DNA of 64,000 bases, taken from positions 682,001 through 746,000 of the forward strand of contig OZ242189.1 of assembly GCA_965205725.1 (NCBI GenBank). The letters are read 5' to 3'. A program made the position numbers and the translations under genes. Below, in pieces: positions 1 through 7,595 of this stretch. Numbering within the stretch: position 1 is the stretch's first letter; each line of letters begins with the position of its first letter. Below the pieces are notes generated by a model. That model made no database searches, was not told the DNA's origin, and saw only the letters and a list, made by a program, of their open reading frames with translations. The DNA comes from G965205725 sp965205725 (GTDB taxonomy: Bacteria; Pseudomonadota; Gammaproteobacteria; Pseudomonadales; Halieaceae).

Positions 1-1
1 T

Positions 2-847
2 TACGCCAACGACCATTTAAAGCCCGGAGACACTATCAATGTCATGCCTCCCCAGGGCAGTTTTTATACAGAAATCGATCCAGGTCAGCAAAAAAACTAT
101 ATGTGCCTGGCGGTGGGTAGCGGTATAACCCCGATGCTGTCGATTATAAAATCGGTGCTGGTAACGGAGCCAGCCAGTGAGGTTACTCTGATTTACGGCA
201 ATCGTCGCAGCAGTGCGGTGATGTTTAAGGAACAGCTTAGTTTTATCAAAAACCGCTATCTCAATCGCTTTAAGTGGATCAATATTCTCAGCCAGGAAGA
301 TCAGGGCACCGAACTGTTAAACGGGCGGATCGACAATAAAAAAGGTTACACGCTGCAACAGCAGCGACTGATCGATATTCACAACACCGACGAAGCCTTT
401 ATTTGCGGCCCCGAGTCGATGATGTCGGAAGTATCGCGGGGGTTTCGCACTGAGGGGCTGAAAGACGGCCAGATTCATTACGAACTATTCGCCAGCTCAT
501 CAGAAGATTCCCAAAAGCGGTTGGCAAAAGCCGCACGACGGGTACAGCAGTACGGCGAGAAAAAGACCAGTGAAGTCACTGTTATTGTTGATGGCAGGGC
601 TATCGCGTTTGAGTTGGCGGCGGTAGGTGAAAACATTCTGGATGCCGGTATGGATAATGGTATGGAGCTGCCGTATTCCTGCAAAGCCGGTGTGTGTTCA
701 ACTTGCAGGGCAAAGCTGGTGAAAGGAGAGGTAGATATGGATATAGCCCATGGCCTGGAACCCGATGAAATTAAAGCCGGGTTCGTGCTGACTTGCCAGG
801 CACATCCGATTTCGGATGTTGTGGTGATTGATTTTGATCAGCGATAA
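2..847 (+). CDS. paaE: PaaE-like phenylacetyl-CoA epoxidase reductase subunit (5' end missing)
   Basis: Passes electrons from NAD(P)H through FAD and a 2Fe-2S centre to the ring 1,2-epoxidase of phenylacetate breakdown. The frame is open from base 2, so the gene begins outside the window; 281 residues are visible. The end of the flavin domain (LKPGDTINVMPPQG) is followed by a nucleotide-binding stretch (GSGITP, later CGPESMM). The last 55 residues are a plant-type ferredoxin domain with CKAGVCSTC and a fourth Cys in LTCQAHP. PaaX follows directly, which favours PaaE over other ferredoxin reductases of the same architecture. Confidence 0.85.
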   Translation, partial: YANDHLKPGDTINVMPPQGSFYTEIDPGQQKNYMCLAVGSGITPMLSIIKSVLVTEPASEVTLIYGNRRSSAVMFKEQLSFIKNRYLNRFKWINILSQEDQGTELLNGRIDNKKGYTLQQQRLIDIHNTDEAFICGPESMMSEVSRGFRTEGLKDGQIHYELFASSSEDSQKRLAKAARRVQQYGEKKTSEVTVIVDGRAIAFELAAVGENILDAGMDNGMELPYSCKAGVCSTCRAKLVKGEVDMDIAHGLEPDEIKAGFVLTCQAHPISDVVVIDFDQR

Positions 848-950
848 CGACTGCTTAAAAAGGATGGGTGATCACCGCCGACAATTTGATTAGCCTGAGC
901 TGTTATTGTGACGCTCAACACTTCGAGGCGACTTTATAAAGGTTAATAGA

Positions 951-1886
951 ATGGCTACGGATAAAATCATAGAAAAAGCCATTCGGCAACAGATCAGCGA
1001 TGCCAGTATCAGTTGCTCCACTATGGTCGTGACTTTGTTTGGTGATGTGGCATCCCAGCACGGTGGTTGGGTCTGGTTGGGTAGCTTGATCGATGCACTG
1101 GCTCCGATGGGTTATAGCGAACGGTTAGTGCGCACGGCGGTGTATCGTTTGATGCAGAATGACTGGTTACAGGTACAACGGATCGGGCGGCGTAGCTACT
1201 ACTGCTTTACCGATACTGCGCGTGGACACTATGAGAAGGCAGCACGCCGCATTTATGCCAGTGAACCGCCGGCCTGGGATGGCAACTGGATACTGGTGGC
1301 ACCAGCTTTGCTAGAGGATGAAGAAAAAGAAACACTGCGCAAGAGCTTGCTGTGGCAAGGGTTTAACACGCTGGTGACAGGCATTTATGCGCACCCGTCA
1401 TCGGACACTACATCGCTTGACGAAACGATTTATGAGCAAAGATTACTGGGTAAAGTGGTTGTCCTCTCCGCGCAAACAACAGATGTACAATCCCAGGAAG
1501 CGATTAAGAAACTGGTTAAAAATCGTTGGAATCTGGATGAACTGGAAATTGCCTATACCCAGTTTATTGAATTCTTCCGGCCGCTGTCCCAACCTGCTGT
1601 GCTCGCTAAACTTTCGGGAAACAGCCAGTTTTTGATTCGACTCCTGCTAATTCACGAGTATCGGCGGATTTTATTACGTGATCCGGATTTTCCTGACCCC
1701 ATGCTGCCTCAGGGCTGGGTGGGAAGAAATGCGCAGCAGTTGGTCAAGCGGACATATCAAGCGCTGGTCGGCGATTCAGTGAATTATGTCTGTAAGCATT
1801 TGGAAAATGCACAAGGGCACATAATGGAGCCGACATCAGCCTTCTATAAACGGTTTGGGGGGCTGCCTGTACTTGATATAGCCTAA
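951..1886 (+). CDS. paaX: PaaX phenylacetate-pathway repressor
   Basis: A GntR-like repressor that in other bacteria releases paa promoters on binding phenylacetyl-CoA. The 311 residues match the family length. The N-terminal winged helix (about 20-90) contains GGWVWLGSLIDALAPMG and ERLVRTAVYRLMQNDWL. A central ferredoxin-like part follows, and the C-terminal domain carries FRPLSQ and LLLIHEYRRILLRDPDFPDPMLP, both typical of PaaX. AAGG stands 9 bases before the ATG. It lies 103 bp after paaE on the same strand, as a last gene or a short separate unit. Confidence 0.92.
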   Translation: MATDKIIEKAIRQQISDASISCSTMVVTLFGDVASQHGGWVWLGSLIDALAPMGYSERLVRTAVYRLMQNDWLQVQRIGRRSYYCFTDTARGHYEKAARRIYASEPPAWDGNWILVAPALLEDEEKETLRKSLLWQGFNTLVTGIYAHPSSDTTSLDETIYEQRLLGKVVVLSAQTTDVQSQEAIKKLVKNRWNLDELEIAYTQFIEFFRPLSQPAVLAKLSGNSQFLIRLLLIHEYRRILLRDPDFPDPMLPQGWVGRNAQQLVKRTYQALVGDSVNYVCKHLENAQGHIMEPTSAFYKRFGGLPVLDIA

Positions 1887-2404
1887 GCATCATTGAGCAG
1901 AGTATTAACCCGATCCATCATGTCACCCCCTTGTACACGCCATCATATTCTGTGACCCCAAAAAGAAGCGCTCATATAAGCATTGGCGGTTGTCAAAACC
2001 AGAGACAGCAGTACCGTCCGTAAGAGGCGGCCCGGTGCATATATGCGTGACGGCATTGGTTTTAGCACAGGCGGTGTTGCATAGCGTGGGGTTCTTATAC
2101 ATAGAGACCTTTGCACGAAAGCCATTTCACCTGCATGCTGCGTCGCCTAAAAGCGCCTACTGTTGGTAAAATCGTACTCAATCGGTCATTTATAAGCATA
2201 AACTCCCTCATTCCGTGCGTTTTTGCCTTGCCTGAAAGTGAAATCATCTTCCGTGCAAAGGTCTCACATAAATACCCGTTGCCAGGGAACCGAGACATTA
2301 TCAAATATGACAACAGCATCCATTTCTTCAAAACGATTTCAATTGCTGAATGGCGGATTCTGGCACGCCTGGCAGAGCCTTTGGTTCTACAAGGTAGAGA
2401 AAGA
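1887..2404. other. non-coding stretch holding MITE copy 1
   Basis: I see no credible gene between paaX and the tRNA-Leu gene. The centre is the mobile element described separately at 2104-2265. The rest shows no strong hairpin followed by a T run and no recognisable reading frame. Confidence 0.6.
2104..2265 (+). mobile_element. MITE family A, copy 1 (162 bp)
   Basis: Starts GAGACCTTTGCACGAAAG and ends with its imperfect inverse (GAGACCTTTGCACGGAAG on the other strand, 17 of 18 matching). It is flanked on both sides by ACATA (2099-2103 and 2266-2270), a 5-bp target duplication. It encodes no transposase. Near-identical copies lie at 2787, 16254 and 33618, and a diverged one at 54644. A non-autonomous element moved in trans is the natural reading; no matching transposase is in the window. 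Confidence 0.88.
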
Positions 2405-2772
2405 TGGTACCAGAGGCCGGACTCGAACCGGCACGCTATCGCTAGCGGGGGATTTTGACATTAACCTGCCATCTTTCGATGCCAGTCAGACTATATCATC
2501 ACCCTAAACATGCACAGGGGCTGGACGCTGTTTCACTTGGGTTCTAATCCAAACTACTTCCTGTTATTAAGCTATTTCGCAATAGCTCAGGTAGTCGTTG
2601 AACCTTCCGCCTCTGGCGGCTTGGCTGCTGATTGTCTTATCTGTTTCCAGACTTAGATTTTCCAGCAATTCATCCAGTTTTTCTCACTCGCAATTACTCA
2701 CGAGGGGGACTCAGTTTTTAAAGACACTAGCTTTCGCCTATCCCCTGTGTCTACCAATTTCACCACTCTGGC
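2405..2772 (-). tRNA. tRNA-Leu(CAA) interrupted by a group I intron
   Basis: On the minus strand exon 1 (2772-2740) begins GCCAGAG and contains the D arm GTGGTGAAATTGGTAGACAC and the left half of the anticodon stem. Exon 2 (2458-2405) supplies TCAAAATCCCC, a long variable arm as expected for Leu, the T arm GCCGGTTCGAGTCCGGC and the encoded CCA. Joined, the anticodon stem is GGGGA/TCCCC with loop TTCAAAA, giving anticodon CAA. The acceptor stem GCCAGAG/CTCTGGT pairs in 7 positions with one G-U at the first. The 281-nt insert lies between loop positions 32 and 33. MITE copy 2 sits 14 bp upstream of the 5' end. Confidence 0.92.
2459..2739 (-). ncRNA. group I self-splicing intron in tRNA-Leu(CAA)
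   Basis: All core elements are present in order on the minus strand: P-like AATTGCTGGAAA (2670-2659), Q AATCAGCAGCCAAG (2633-2620), R GTTCAACGACTA (2603-2592) and S GATGATATAGTC (2500-2489). GACTA and TAGTC form P7. The guide GTCCCC (2710-2705) pairs with exon GGGGAT, leaving the conserved U-G at the 5' splice site. The TGA just before the guide can pair with the 3' exon TCA (P10). The last intron base is G. There is no homing endonuclease frame. The subgroup is uncertain. Confidence 0.93.
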
Positions 2773-2786
2773 ATAAAACACAGTGT

Positions 2787-2948
2787 GAGACCTTTGCACG
2801 AAAGCCATTTCACCGGCATGCTGCATCGCCTAAAAGTGCCTGCGGTTGGTAAAATCGTATTCAATCGGTCATTGATACGCATAAACTCCCCCATTGCGTG
2901 CGCTTTTGCCTGGCCTGAAAGCGAAATCACCTTCCGTGCCAAGGTCTC
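2787..2948 (+). mobile_element. MITE family A, copy 2 (162 bp)
   Basis: Same orientation and length as copy 1, with about ten substitutions. Flanks are AGTGT (2782-2786) and ATTGT (2949-2953), a decayed 5-bp duplication. Removing it places a TACAAT-like -10 box about 12 bp upstream of the tRNA-Leu 5' end, so the element probably now lies in the precursor leader of that tRNA. Confidence 0.85.
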
Positions 2949-3056
2949 ATTGTATTGTTTATCGACAGTTCTTTTCTAATGACCTATCAACCTCTTCAGT
3001 AGGTGTGTTGCAAAAAAATACCCTACTTCCACCTGGGATACAAAATCACTTGCGGG

Positions 3057-3095
3057 TTTTGTATCCGGCGTGTCTGCCAATTTCACCACTCCGGC
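3057..3095 (-). pseudogene. 5' half of a second tRNA-Leu (remnant)
   Basis: On the minus strand GCCGGAG is followed by TGGTGAAATTGGCAGACAC and a CAA-like anticodon region, closely matching exon 1 of the intact tRNA-Leu at 2772. No T arm or matching 3' acceptor half is found within 300 bases. The sequence instead runs into a perfect hairpin (GGATACAAAA/TTTTGTATCC, about 3034-3064) and a run of seven Ts. It may be a decayed tRNA. Confidence 0.6.
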
Positions 3096-3277
3096 ACAGA
3101 ATGGGATTTTGCGAGAGCGCGAATTCTAAAACAATCCTGCTGTTTGAATCAACGGCTTTTTGAATCAACGGCTTTCCCTTGCGATTTATACAGTTACCGT
3201 TACACTGCGCGTCCGTTCGGGCCTCTGTGTCCACTTTTGTCTGAGTATCTGCGCAATTTCGAAAGGGAGAATGAGAA

Positions 3278-3649
3278 ATGGCGATGAAAGTAGTTAAGAA
3301 AACTGATGAGTACACCATTTACCAGCGCGGTGATCAGCGCTACGCAGTTAAAGATGTTGGCAAGAAGCCTGTAAATGGCGACGACAAAATTCGCATTTTG
3401 GTGGAAGCAGGTCTGTTGGATGTTGCATTGTCGGCTGCGCCCGAGCCTGAAGCCGCTGAAACCGCGTCTGCTGGGGAAAACGTTGCAGTTGCAGGAGAAA
3501 CAGCGGCTGAAGAGGAAACTGTTGCAGAGGAAGAGGTTCCTGAAAAGGAGGCTGCTGCCAAAGAAGAAGCCGCAGTAGAAGAAGCCCCTGCTACCGAAGA
3601 TGAAACTTCTGCGGAAGAAGCTCCGGCTGACGAAAAAGAAGAGAAGTAA
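3278..3649 (+). CDS. small protein with conserved head and Glu/Ala-rich tail, function unknown
   Basis: 123 residues. The first 50 (MAMKVVKKTDEYTIYQRGDQ onward, with a K-P-V-N-G-D-D-K-I stretch) look like a compact folded domain. From about residue 55 the chain is almost entirely Glu, Ala, Pro, Thr and Val, strongly acidic and probably unstructured. AAGGGAG lies 11 bases before the ATG. The gene is alone between the tRNA island and queA. I do not recognise a characterised family. The repetitive tail could evolve quickly in length, so homologues may differ mostly there. Confidence 0.75.
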   Translation: MAMKVVKKTDEYTIYQRGDQRYAVKDVGKKPVNGDDKIRILVEAGLLDVALSAAPEPEAAETASAGENVAVAGETAAEEETVAEEEVPEKEAAAKEEAAVEEAPATEDETSAEEAPADEKEEK

Positions 3650-3770
3650 TTGCCTGGATTGCTTCGACGAGTCGGCCAAGTGTCGGCTTTCTCTATTCAG
3701 GAGAATCCAAGCCGTGCTCAGGGTATGTCGCGCGCGAGCACAAGGCCTTTAGCGACGGTTTTGCCGAAAT

Positions 3771-4826
3771 ATGAAACGTTCCGACTTCCACTACGACCTT
3801 CCCGATGAACTGATAGCTCGCTATCCACTGGCTCAGCGCACTGCCAGTCGGCTGATGTGCTTAAATGGCGCCACGGGTGATATCCGGCATCGACAGTTCA
3901 CCGATTTACTCAAGTTGCTGCAACCCAATGATCTCCTGGTTTTCAACAACACGCGCGTCATTCCAGCGCGTTTGTGGGGACAAAAAGCCAGCGGCGGAAA
4001 AATCGAAGTATTGCTAGAACGTATTCTGAGCGAACACCAATGTCTGGCCCATGTGCGCGCCAGTAAACCTCCCAGGACAGGTGCTGAGCTCTGGCTGCGT
4101 AAAGACCCTGAGTCAGACACCGTTGATGCAAGGCTCGCAGTTGTTGGTCGAGAGGGTGAGCTATTCCACCTCCGGGTTCAGGACAGTAAAAACAGTGTGC
4201 TGCAAGTTTTGCAAAACATAGGTCATATGCCTTTGCCGCCCTATATCGACCGAGCCGATGAGCCGTTGGACCGGGAGCGCTACCAAACCGTTTATGGTGA
4301 GCGGGAGGGTGCTGTGGCGGCTCCGACAGCGGGTTTGCATTTTGATACCGACTTTATCAGGCAATGCCGCGGAAAAGGCGTGGCAATTGGCTATGTCACC
4401 CTGCATGTCGGGGTCGGCACGTTTCAGCCGGTGCGGGCCGATAATATTGAAGACCACCCAATGCACGCCGAGCATTTGGAAGTGTCCAGTGAGCTATGTG
4501 GGCAAGTGCTGGAGGCTCGTGCCACAGGCGGTCGAGTTATCGCAGTGGGTACCACGGCGGTTCGCTCACTCGAAGCGGCCTCGCAAAACGGCCTTATTGA
4601 GCCATTTTCCGGTGACAGTCAAATTTTTATTTACCCCGGTTATACCTTTGAGTCGGTAGATGCGATGATCACCAACTTCCATTTGCCTGAATCTACGCTA
4701 ATTATGCTGGTTAGCGCCTTTGCTGGTCACGACTTTATAATGCGGGCCTATCGCGATGCAGTTGCAGAGCAATACCGCTTTCTTAGCTATGGCGATGCCA
4801 TGTTTTTATTGCCGGCCACTGAATGA
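3771..4826 (+). CDS. queA: QueA, tRNA preQ1(34) S-adenosylmethionine ribosyltransferase-isomerase
   Basis: Transfers and isomerises the ribosyl part of S-adenosylmethionine onto preQ1 at tRNA position 34, making epoxyqueuosine. The 351 residues are the usual length. Family hallmarks visible include DFHYDLPDELIARYPL at the start, LLVFNNTRVIPARL, AAPTAGLHFD, LHVGVGTFQPV and TNFHLPESTLIMLVSAFAG. The stop overlaps the tgt start by 4 bp (ATGA), so the two are translationally coupled and encode consecutive steps of queuosine synthesis in reverse order of action. Confidence 0.97.
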   Translation: MKRSDFHYDLPDELIARYPLAQRTASRLMCLNGATGDIRHRQFTDLLKLLQPNDLLVFNNTRVIPARLWGQKASGGKIEVLLERILSEHQCLAHVRASKPPRTGAELWLRKDPESDTVDARLAVVGREGELFHLRVQDSKNSVLQVLQNIGHMPLPPYIDRADEPLDRERYQTVYGEREGAVAAPTAGLHFDTDFIRQCRGKGVAIGYVTLHVGVGTFQPVRADNIEDHPMHAEHLEVSSELCGQVLEARATGGRVIAVGTTAVRSLEAASQNGLIEPFSGDSQIFIYPGYTFESVDAMITNFHLPESTLIMLVSAFAGHDFIMRAYRDAVAEQYRFLSYGDAMFLLPATE

Positions 4827-5926
4827 AATTTTCTGTAAGCAGCACTGAAGGATTGGCTCGGCGTGGGCAGCTCGAATTTGATCGCGGTAATGTGCAAACC
4901 CCGGCTTTTATGCCCGTGGGTACCTGCGGCACTGTGAAAGGTATGTTGCCACGGGATATTAAAGCCATTGGTGCCGAGATTATTCTGGGTAATACGTTTC
5001 ACTTGTGGCTGCGTCCCGGCACCGAGATCATCAAGGCGCACGGTGACCTGCACGATTTTATGCAGTGGCAAGGCCCAATCCTCACTGACTCTGGCGGTTT
5101 TCAGGTGTTTAGTCTCGGTGAAATGAGAAAAATCAGCGAAGCGGGTGTCACGTTTCGCTCGCCAGTCGATGGCGCCAAGGTGTTTCTCGACCCCGAGACA
5201 TCAATGGTCATTCAGCGCGATCTGGGCGCTGATATCGCCATGATCTTTGATGAGTGTACACCGTATCCGGCCACAGAGGAGGAAGCCCGCGATTCCATGG
5301 AGCTGTCTCTGCGCTGGGCGCAGCGCTCAAAAGCAGAACACGCGGATAACCTTTCTGCGCTGTTCGGTATTGTGCAAGGTGGCATGTACCCTGAGTTGCG
5401 TCAGCAATCTTTGCAGGGCCTGGAAGCTATTGGCTTTGATGGTTATGCCATTGGTGGATTGAGTGTCGGAGAGCCGAAAGAAGTAATGATTAAAGTCCTG
5501 GAGTCACTTGCGCCGAACATGCCGACAGGTAAGCCCAGATATCTCATGGGAGTGGGAACACCGGCAGATATTTTAGAGGCGGTTAAGCAGGGCGTGGATA
5601 TGTTCGATTGTGTGATGCCCACCCGCAATGCCCGCAATGGACATTTATTTACTTCTCAGGGAGTGGTGCGTTTGCGCAACGCGGCGCATCGTCACAGTAC
5701 GGAGCCGCTGGACCCCGAGTGTGATTGTTACACCTGTGAAAACTTTAGCCGGGCTTATTTGCACCATCTTGATAAGTGCAATGAAATTCTCGGCCCGGAG
5801 CTTAATACCATCCACAATCTGCGCTACTACCAAAGGCATATGATGGTCATTCGCAACGCGCTGGAGGCTGGTACACTATCTGAGTACAGTGATCAGTTTT
5901 ACGCAAAGCAGGCTGGCAATGCATAA
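4823..5926 (+). CDS. tgt: Tgt, tRNA-guanine transglycosylase
   Basis: Swaps guanine 34 for preQ1 in tRNAs with GUN anticodons. 367 residues. Catalytic Asp89 is in TDSGGF, the nucleophile Asp262 in FDCVMPTRNAR, and the zinc ligands are Cys300, Cys302, Cys305 and a following His. GIVQGG and GGLSVGEP shape the base pocket. Overlaps queA by 4 bp. In many gammaproteobacteria yajC-secD-secF follow tgt; here a NIF3-like gene follows instead, starting inside the tgt end. Confidence 0.97.
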   Translation: MKFSVSSTEGLARRGQLEFDRGNVQTPAFMPVGTCGTVKGMLPRDIKAIGAEIILGNTFHLWLRPGTEIIKAHGDLHDFMQWQGPILTDSGGFQVFSLGEMRKISEAGVTFRSPVDGAKVFLDPETSMVIQRDLGADIAMIFDECTPYPATEEEARDSMELSLRWAQRSKAEHADNLSALFGIVQGGMYPELRQQSLQGLEAIGFDGYAIGGLSVGEPKEVMIKVLESLAPNMPTGKPRYLMGVGTPADILEAVKQGVDMFDCVMPTRNARNGHLFTSQGVVRLRNAAHRHSTEPLDPECDCYTCENFSRAYLHHLDKCNEILGPELNTIHNLRYYQRHMMVIRNALEAGTLSEYSDQFYAKQAGNA

Positions 5927-6227
5927 ACTGTGTTTTTATGTTCCCGAACCCCATTTGGAAGATGTCAAGGACGCATTGTTTGCTGTGGGTGCTGGAAAAA
6001 TTGGCAATTACGACCACTGTTGCTGGCAATCTCGCGGCCAGGGTCAGTTTCGTCCCCTGGAGGGCAGTGACCCGTTTATCGGGCAGATGGCAGAGACCGA
6101 ACAGCTCACCGAGTACAAAGTTGAAATGGTGTTTGATGAGGCGCTAGTGGATGCAGTCATCGGTGCGTTATTGGCTGCACATCCTTATGAAACTCCGGCC
6201 TATCAGATTTGGACAGTGCGTGATTGA
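5919..6227 (+). CDS. YqfO/NIF3 C-terminal-like small protein
   Basis: A 102-residue protein made only of the PII/CutA-like domain otherwise inserted in NIF3-family proteins. Visible hallmarks are KLCFYVPEPHLEDVKDALFAVGAGKIGNYDHC near the start, GQFRPLEGSDPFIG in the middle and AAHPYETPAYQIW at the end. The ATG at 5919 is chosen because homologues begin right at this strand; it overlaps the tgt end by 8 bp. An in-frame ATG at 5889 would add ten unrelated residues. The biochemical role of these stand-alone proteins is not established. Confidence 0.85.
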   Translation: MHKLCFYVPEPHLEDVKDALFAVGAGKIGNYDHCCWQSRGQGQFRPLEGSDPFIGQMAETEQLTEYKVEMVFDEALVDAVIGALLAAHPYETPAYQIWTVRD

Positions 6228-6837
6228 GCCGTTGCGTACTGCCTTAAGCGAAGCCTCGGCGGCGGTAGATGGCAGCTTACCGCAATCCGCGGTATTGGTA
6301 CTTATTGATAACTTGGGTAGTGAACCCCGTGTGCTACTGACCCGGCGGGCGCAGCATTTACGTCTGCATGCGGGAGAGGTGGCATTTCCGGGTGGTCAGT
6401 GTGATCCGGGCGATCCACACCCATGGGCTACAGCACTTCGGGAGGCGGAGGAAGAGGTGGCTGTGTCGCCTGACCTTGTCGAATTTTTGGGGTTTATGAC
6501 GCCGCTAGTTACCCGAACCGGTATCCAGGTGACGCCCTGCGTGGGACGGTTGAGGTCTGCTACACCATATGTGCCGAATCGCGACGAACTCGATTGTATA
6601 TTTGAGGCGCCATTGGCATTTTTTGCACAGGCCGATAACTTACAACTAGACGAATTCATATATGGGGAACGGGTGCGAGGTGTGCCGCGTTACGAGTACG
6701 AAGATTTCACCATTTGGGGGATTACTGCGGCTATACTTGCACGCTTGGTTAATTTGGCCCTCAATGCCGGTCTGGATTTGGAAGATTACTGGAAGGGTCG
6801 AACCTGGACGGAGACAAAAGATGATGTACAGCCTTGA
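6220..6837 (+). CDS. Nudix hydrolase, CoA pyrophosphatase type (NudL-like)
   Basis: Probably splits CoA or related pyrophosphates to phosphopantetheine and adenosine 3',5'-bisphosphate. The Nudix box ends ALREAEEEVAV, and the upstream RRAQHLRLHAGEVAFPGG is the signature of the UPF0035/NudL subgroup. I prefer GTG 6220 (VIEPLRTALSEA, 205 residues), which overlaps the previous gene by 8 bp. The ATG at 6151 would give a 76-bp overlap and an N-terminus unlike the family. Confidence 0.88.
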   Translation: MIEPLRTALSEASAAVDGSLPQSAVLVLIDNLGSEPRVLLTRRAQHLRLHAGEVAFPGGQCDPGDPHPWATALREAEEEVAVSPDLVEFLGFMTPLVTRTGIQVTPCVGRLRSATPYVPNRDELDCIFEAPLAFFAQADNLQLDEFIYGERVRGVPRYEYEDFTIWGITAAILARLVNLALNAGLDLEDYWKGRTWTETKDDVQP

Positions 6838-7348
6838 TGGCGTAGAAGTCAGGCTCAACGGGAAAGGCCATTTTATCGCGCCTAACGCAGCGGTGATTGG
6901 CAACGTGGTGTTGGAAGAAAATGTCAGCATCTGGTTCAGCGTAGTACTGCGTGGTGATGCAGAAAGAATCCACATTGGCGCCGGTTCCAATATTCAGGAT
7001 GGATCTGTTTGCCATGCAGATGAAGGTATGCCGCTGATCGTCGGAGAGAATGTAACCGTAGGCCATAACGCCATGATTCATGGCTGTGAAATTGGTGACG
7101 GCAGCTTGGTCGGCATTAATGCTGTGGTATTGAATGGTGCGAAGGTTGGCAAGGGTTGCGTCATTGGTGCCAACAGTCTGGTACCGGAGAACATGGTCAT
7201 TCCCGATGGCAGCATGGTGATGGGAACCCCCGCGCGCGTCAAGAAAGAGCTGACTGAAGAGCAACAACAATTTTTTGCGATTAATGCCCAGCACTATATT
7301 CAAAATGCGCATAATTACACCCTCGGGCTCAAAGATCAGGACGAGTAG
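6821..7348 (+). CDS. gamma-carbonic anhydrase-like hexapeptide protein
   Basis: 175 residues folding as a left-handed beta helix trimer; hexapeptide repeats run from about 20 to 140. The three putative metal ligands are His65 (VCHADEG), His82 and His87 (TVGHNAMIHG). Resembles YrdA/CaiE-type proteins, some of which hydrate CO2 while others lack activity. GGAG at 6810 fits the ATG at 6821. It overlaps the Nudix end by 17 bp and its stop shares a base with the next GTG, so it is part of one compact operon. Confidence 0.9.
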   Translation: MMYSLDGVEVRLNGKGHFIAPNAAVIGNVVLEENVSIWFSVVLRGDAERIHIGAGSNIQDGSVCHADEGMPLIVGENVTVGHNAMIHGCEIGDGSLVGINAVVLNGAKVGKGCVIGANSLVPENMVIPDGSMVMGTPARVKKELTEEQQQFFAINAQHYIQNAHNYTLGLKDQDE

Positions 7349-7533
7349 TGACAGAGCGCGTTAAATCACCCTGTGTTTCGGTGTGTGTGCTGGATGACGC
7401 CGATGTATGCAGAGGGTGCTATCGTCACGCTGATGAAATTGTCGACTGGATGGTGTTGAGCGAAAACCAGAAAAAAGAAGTACTGGCGCGCTGTTTGCGG
7501 CGTGCCAAAGATTCAGGTCAGCTAATTGTGTAA
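7348..7533 (+). CDS. DUF1289 four-cysteine small protein
   Basis: 61 residues starting at GTG, with the stop-start overlap TAGTG. The four cysteines are spaced C-x3-C-x7-C-x2-C in SPCVSVCVLDDADVCRGC, probably binding a metal or an iron-sulfur cluster. A helical part with WMVLSENQKKEVLARCLRRA follows, typical of DUF1289. The function is unknown. Translational coupling to the carbonic anhydrase-like gene is likely. Confidence 0.88.
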   Translation: MTERVKSPCVSVCVLDDADVCRGCYRHADEIVDWMVLSENQKKEVLARCLRRAKDSGQLIV

Positions 7534-7595
7534 TGCCCGACCTAAAGATTCTCGCACTTACAATCGGCCAGTGCTACCAACCTTGAGGCATGCCA

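Noticed and set aside
2104..2331. short frames inside MITE copies (for example those reading KPLHESHFT)
   Set aside because: They recur in every copy only because the DNA is repeated; lengths differ with the flanks and there is no start context.
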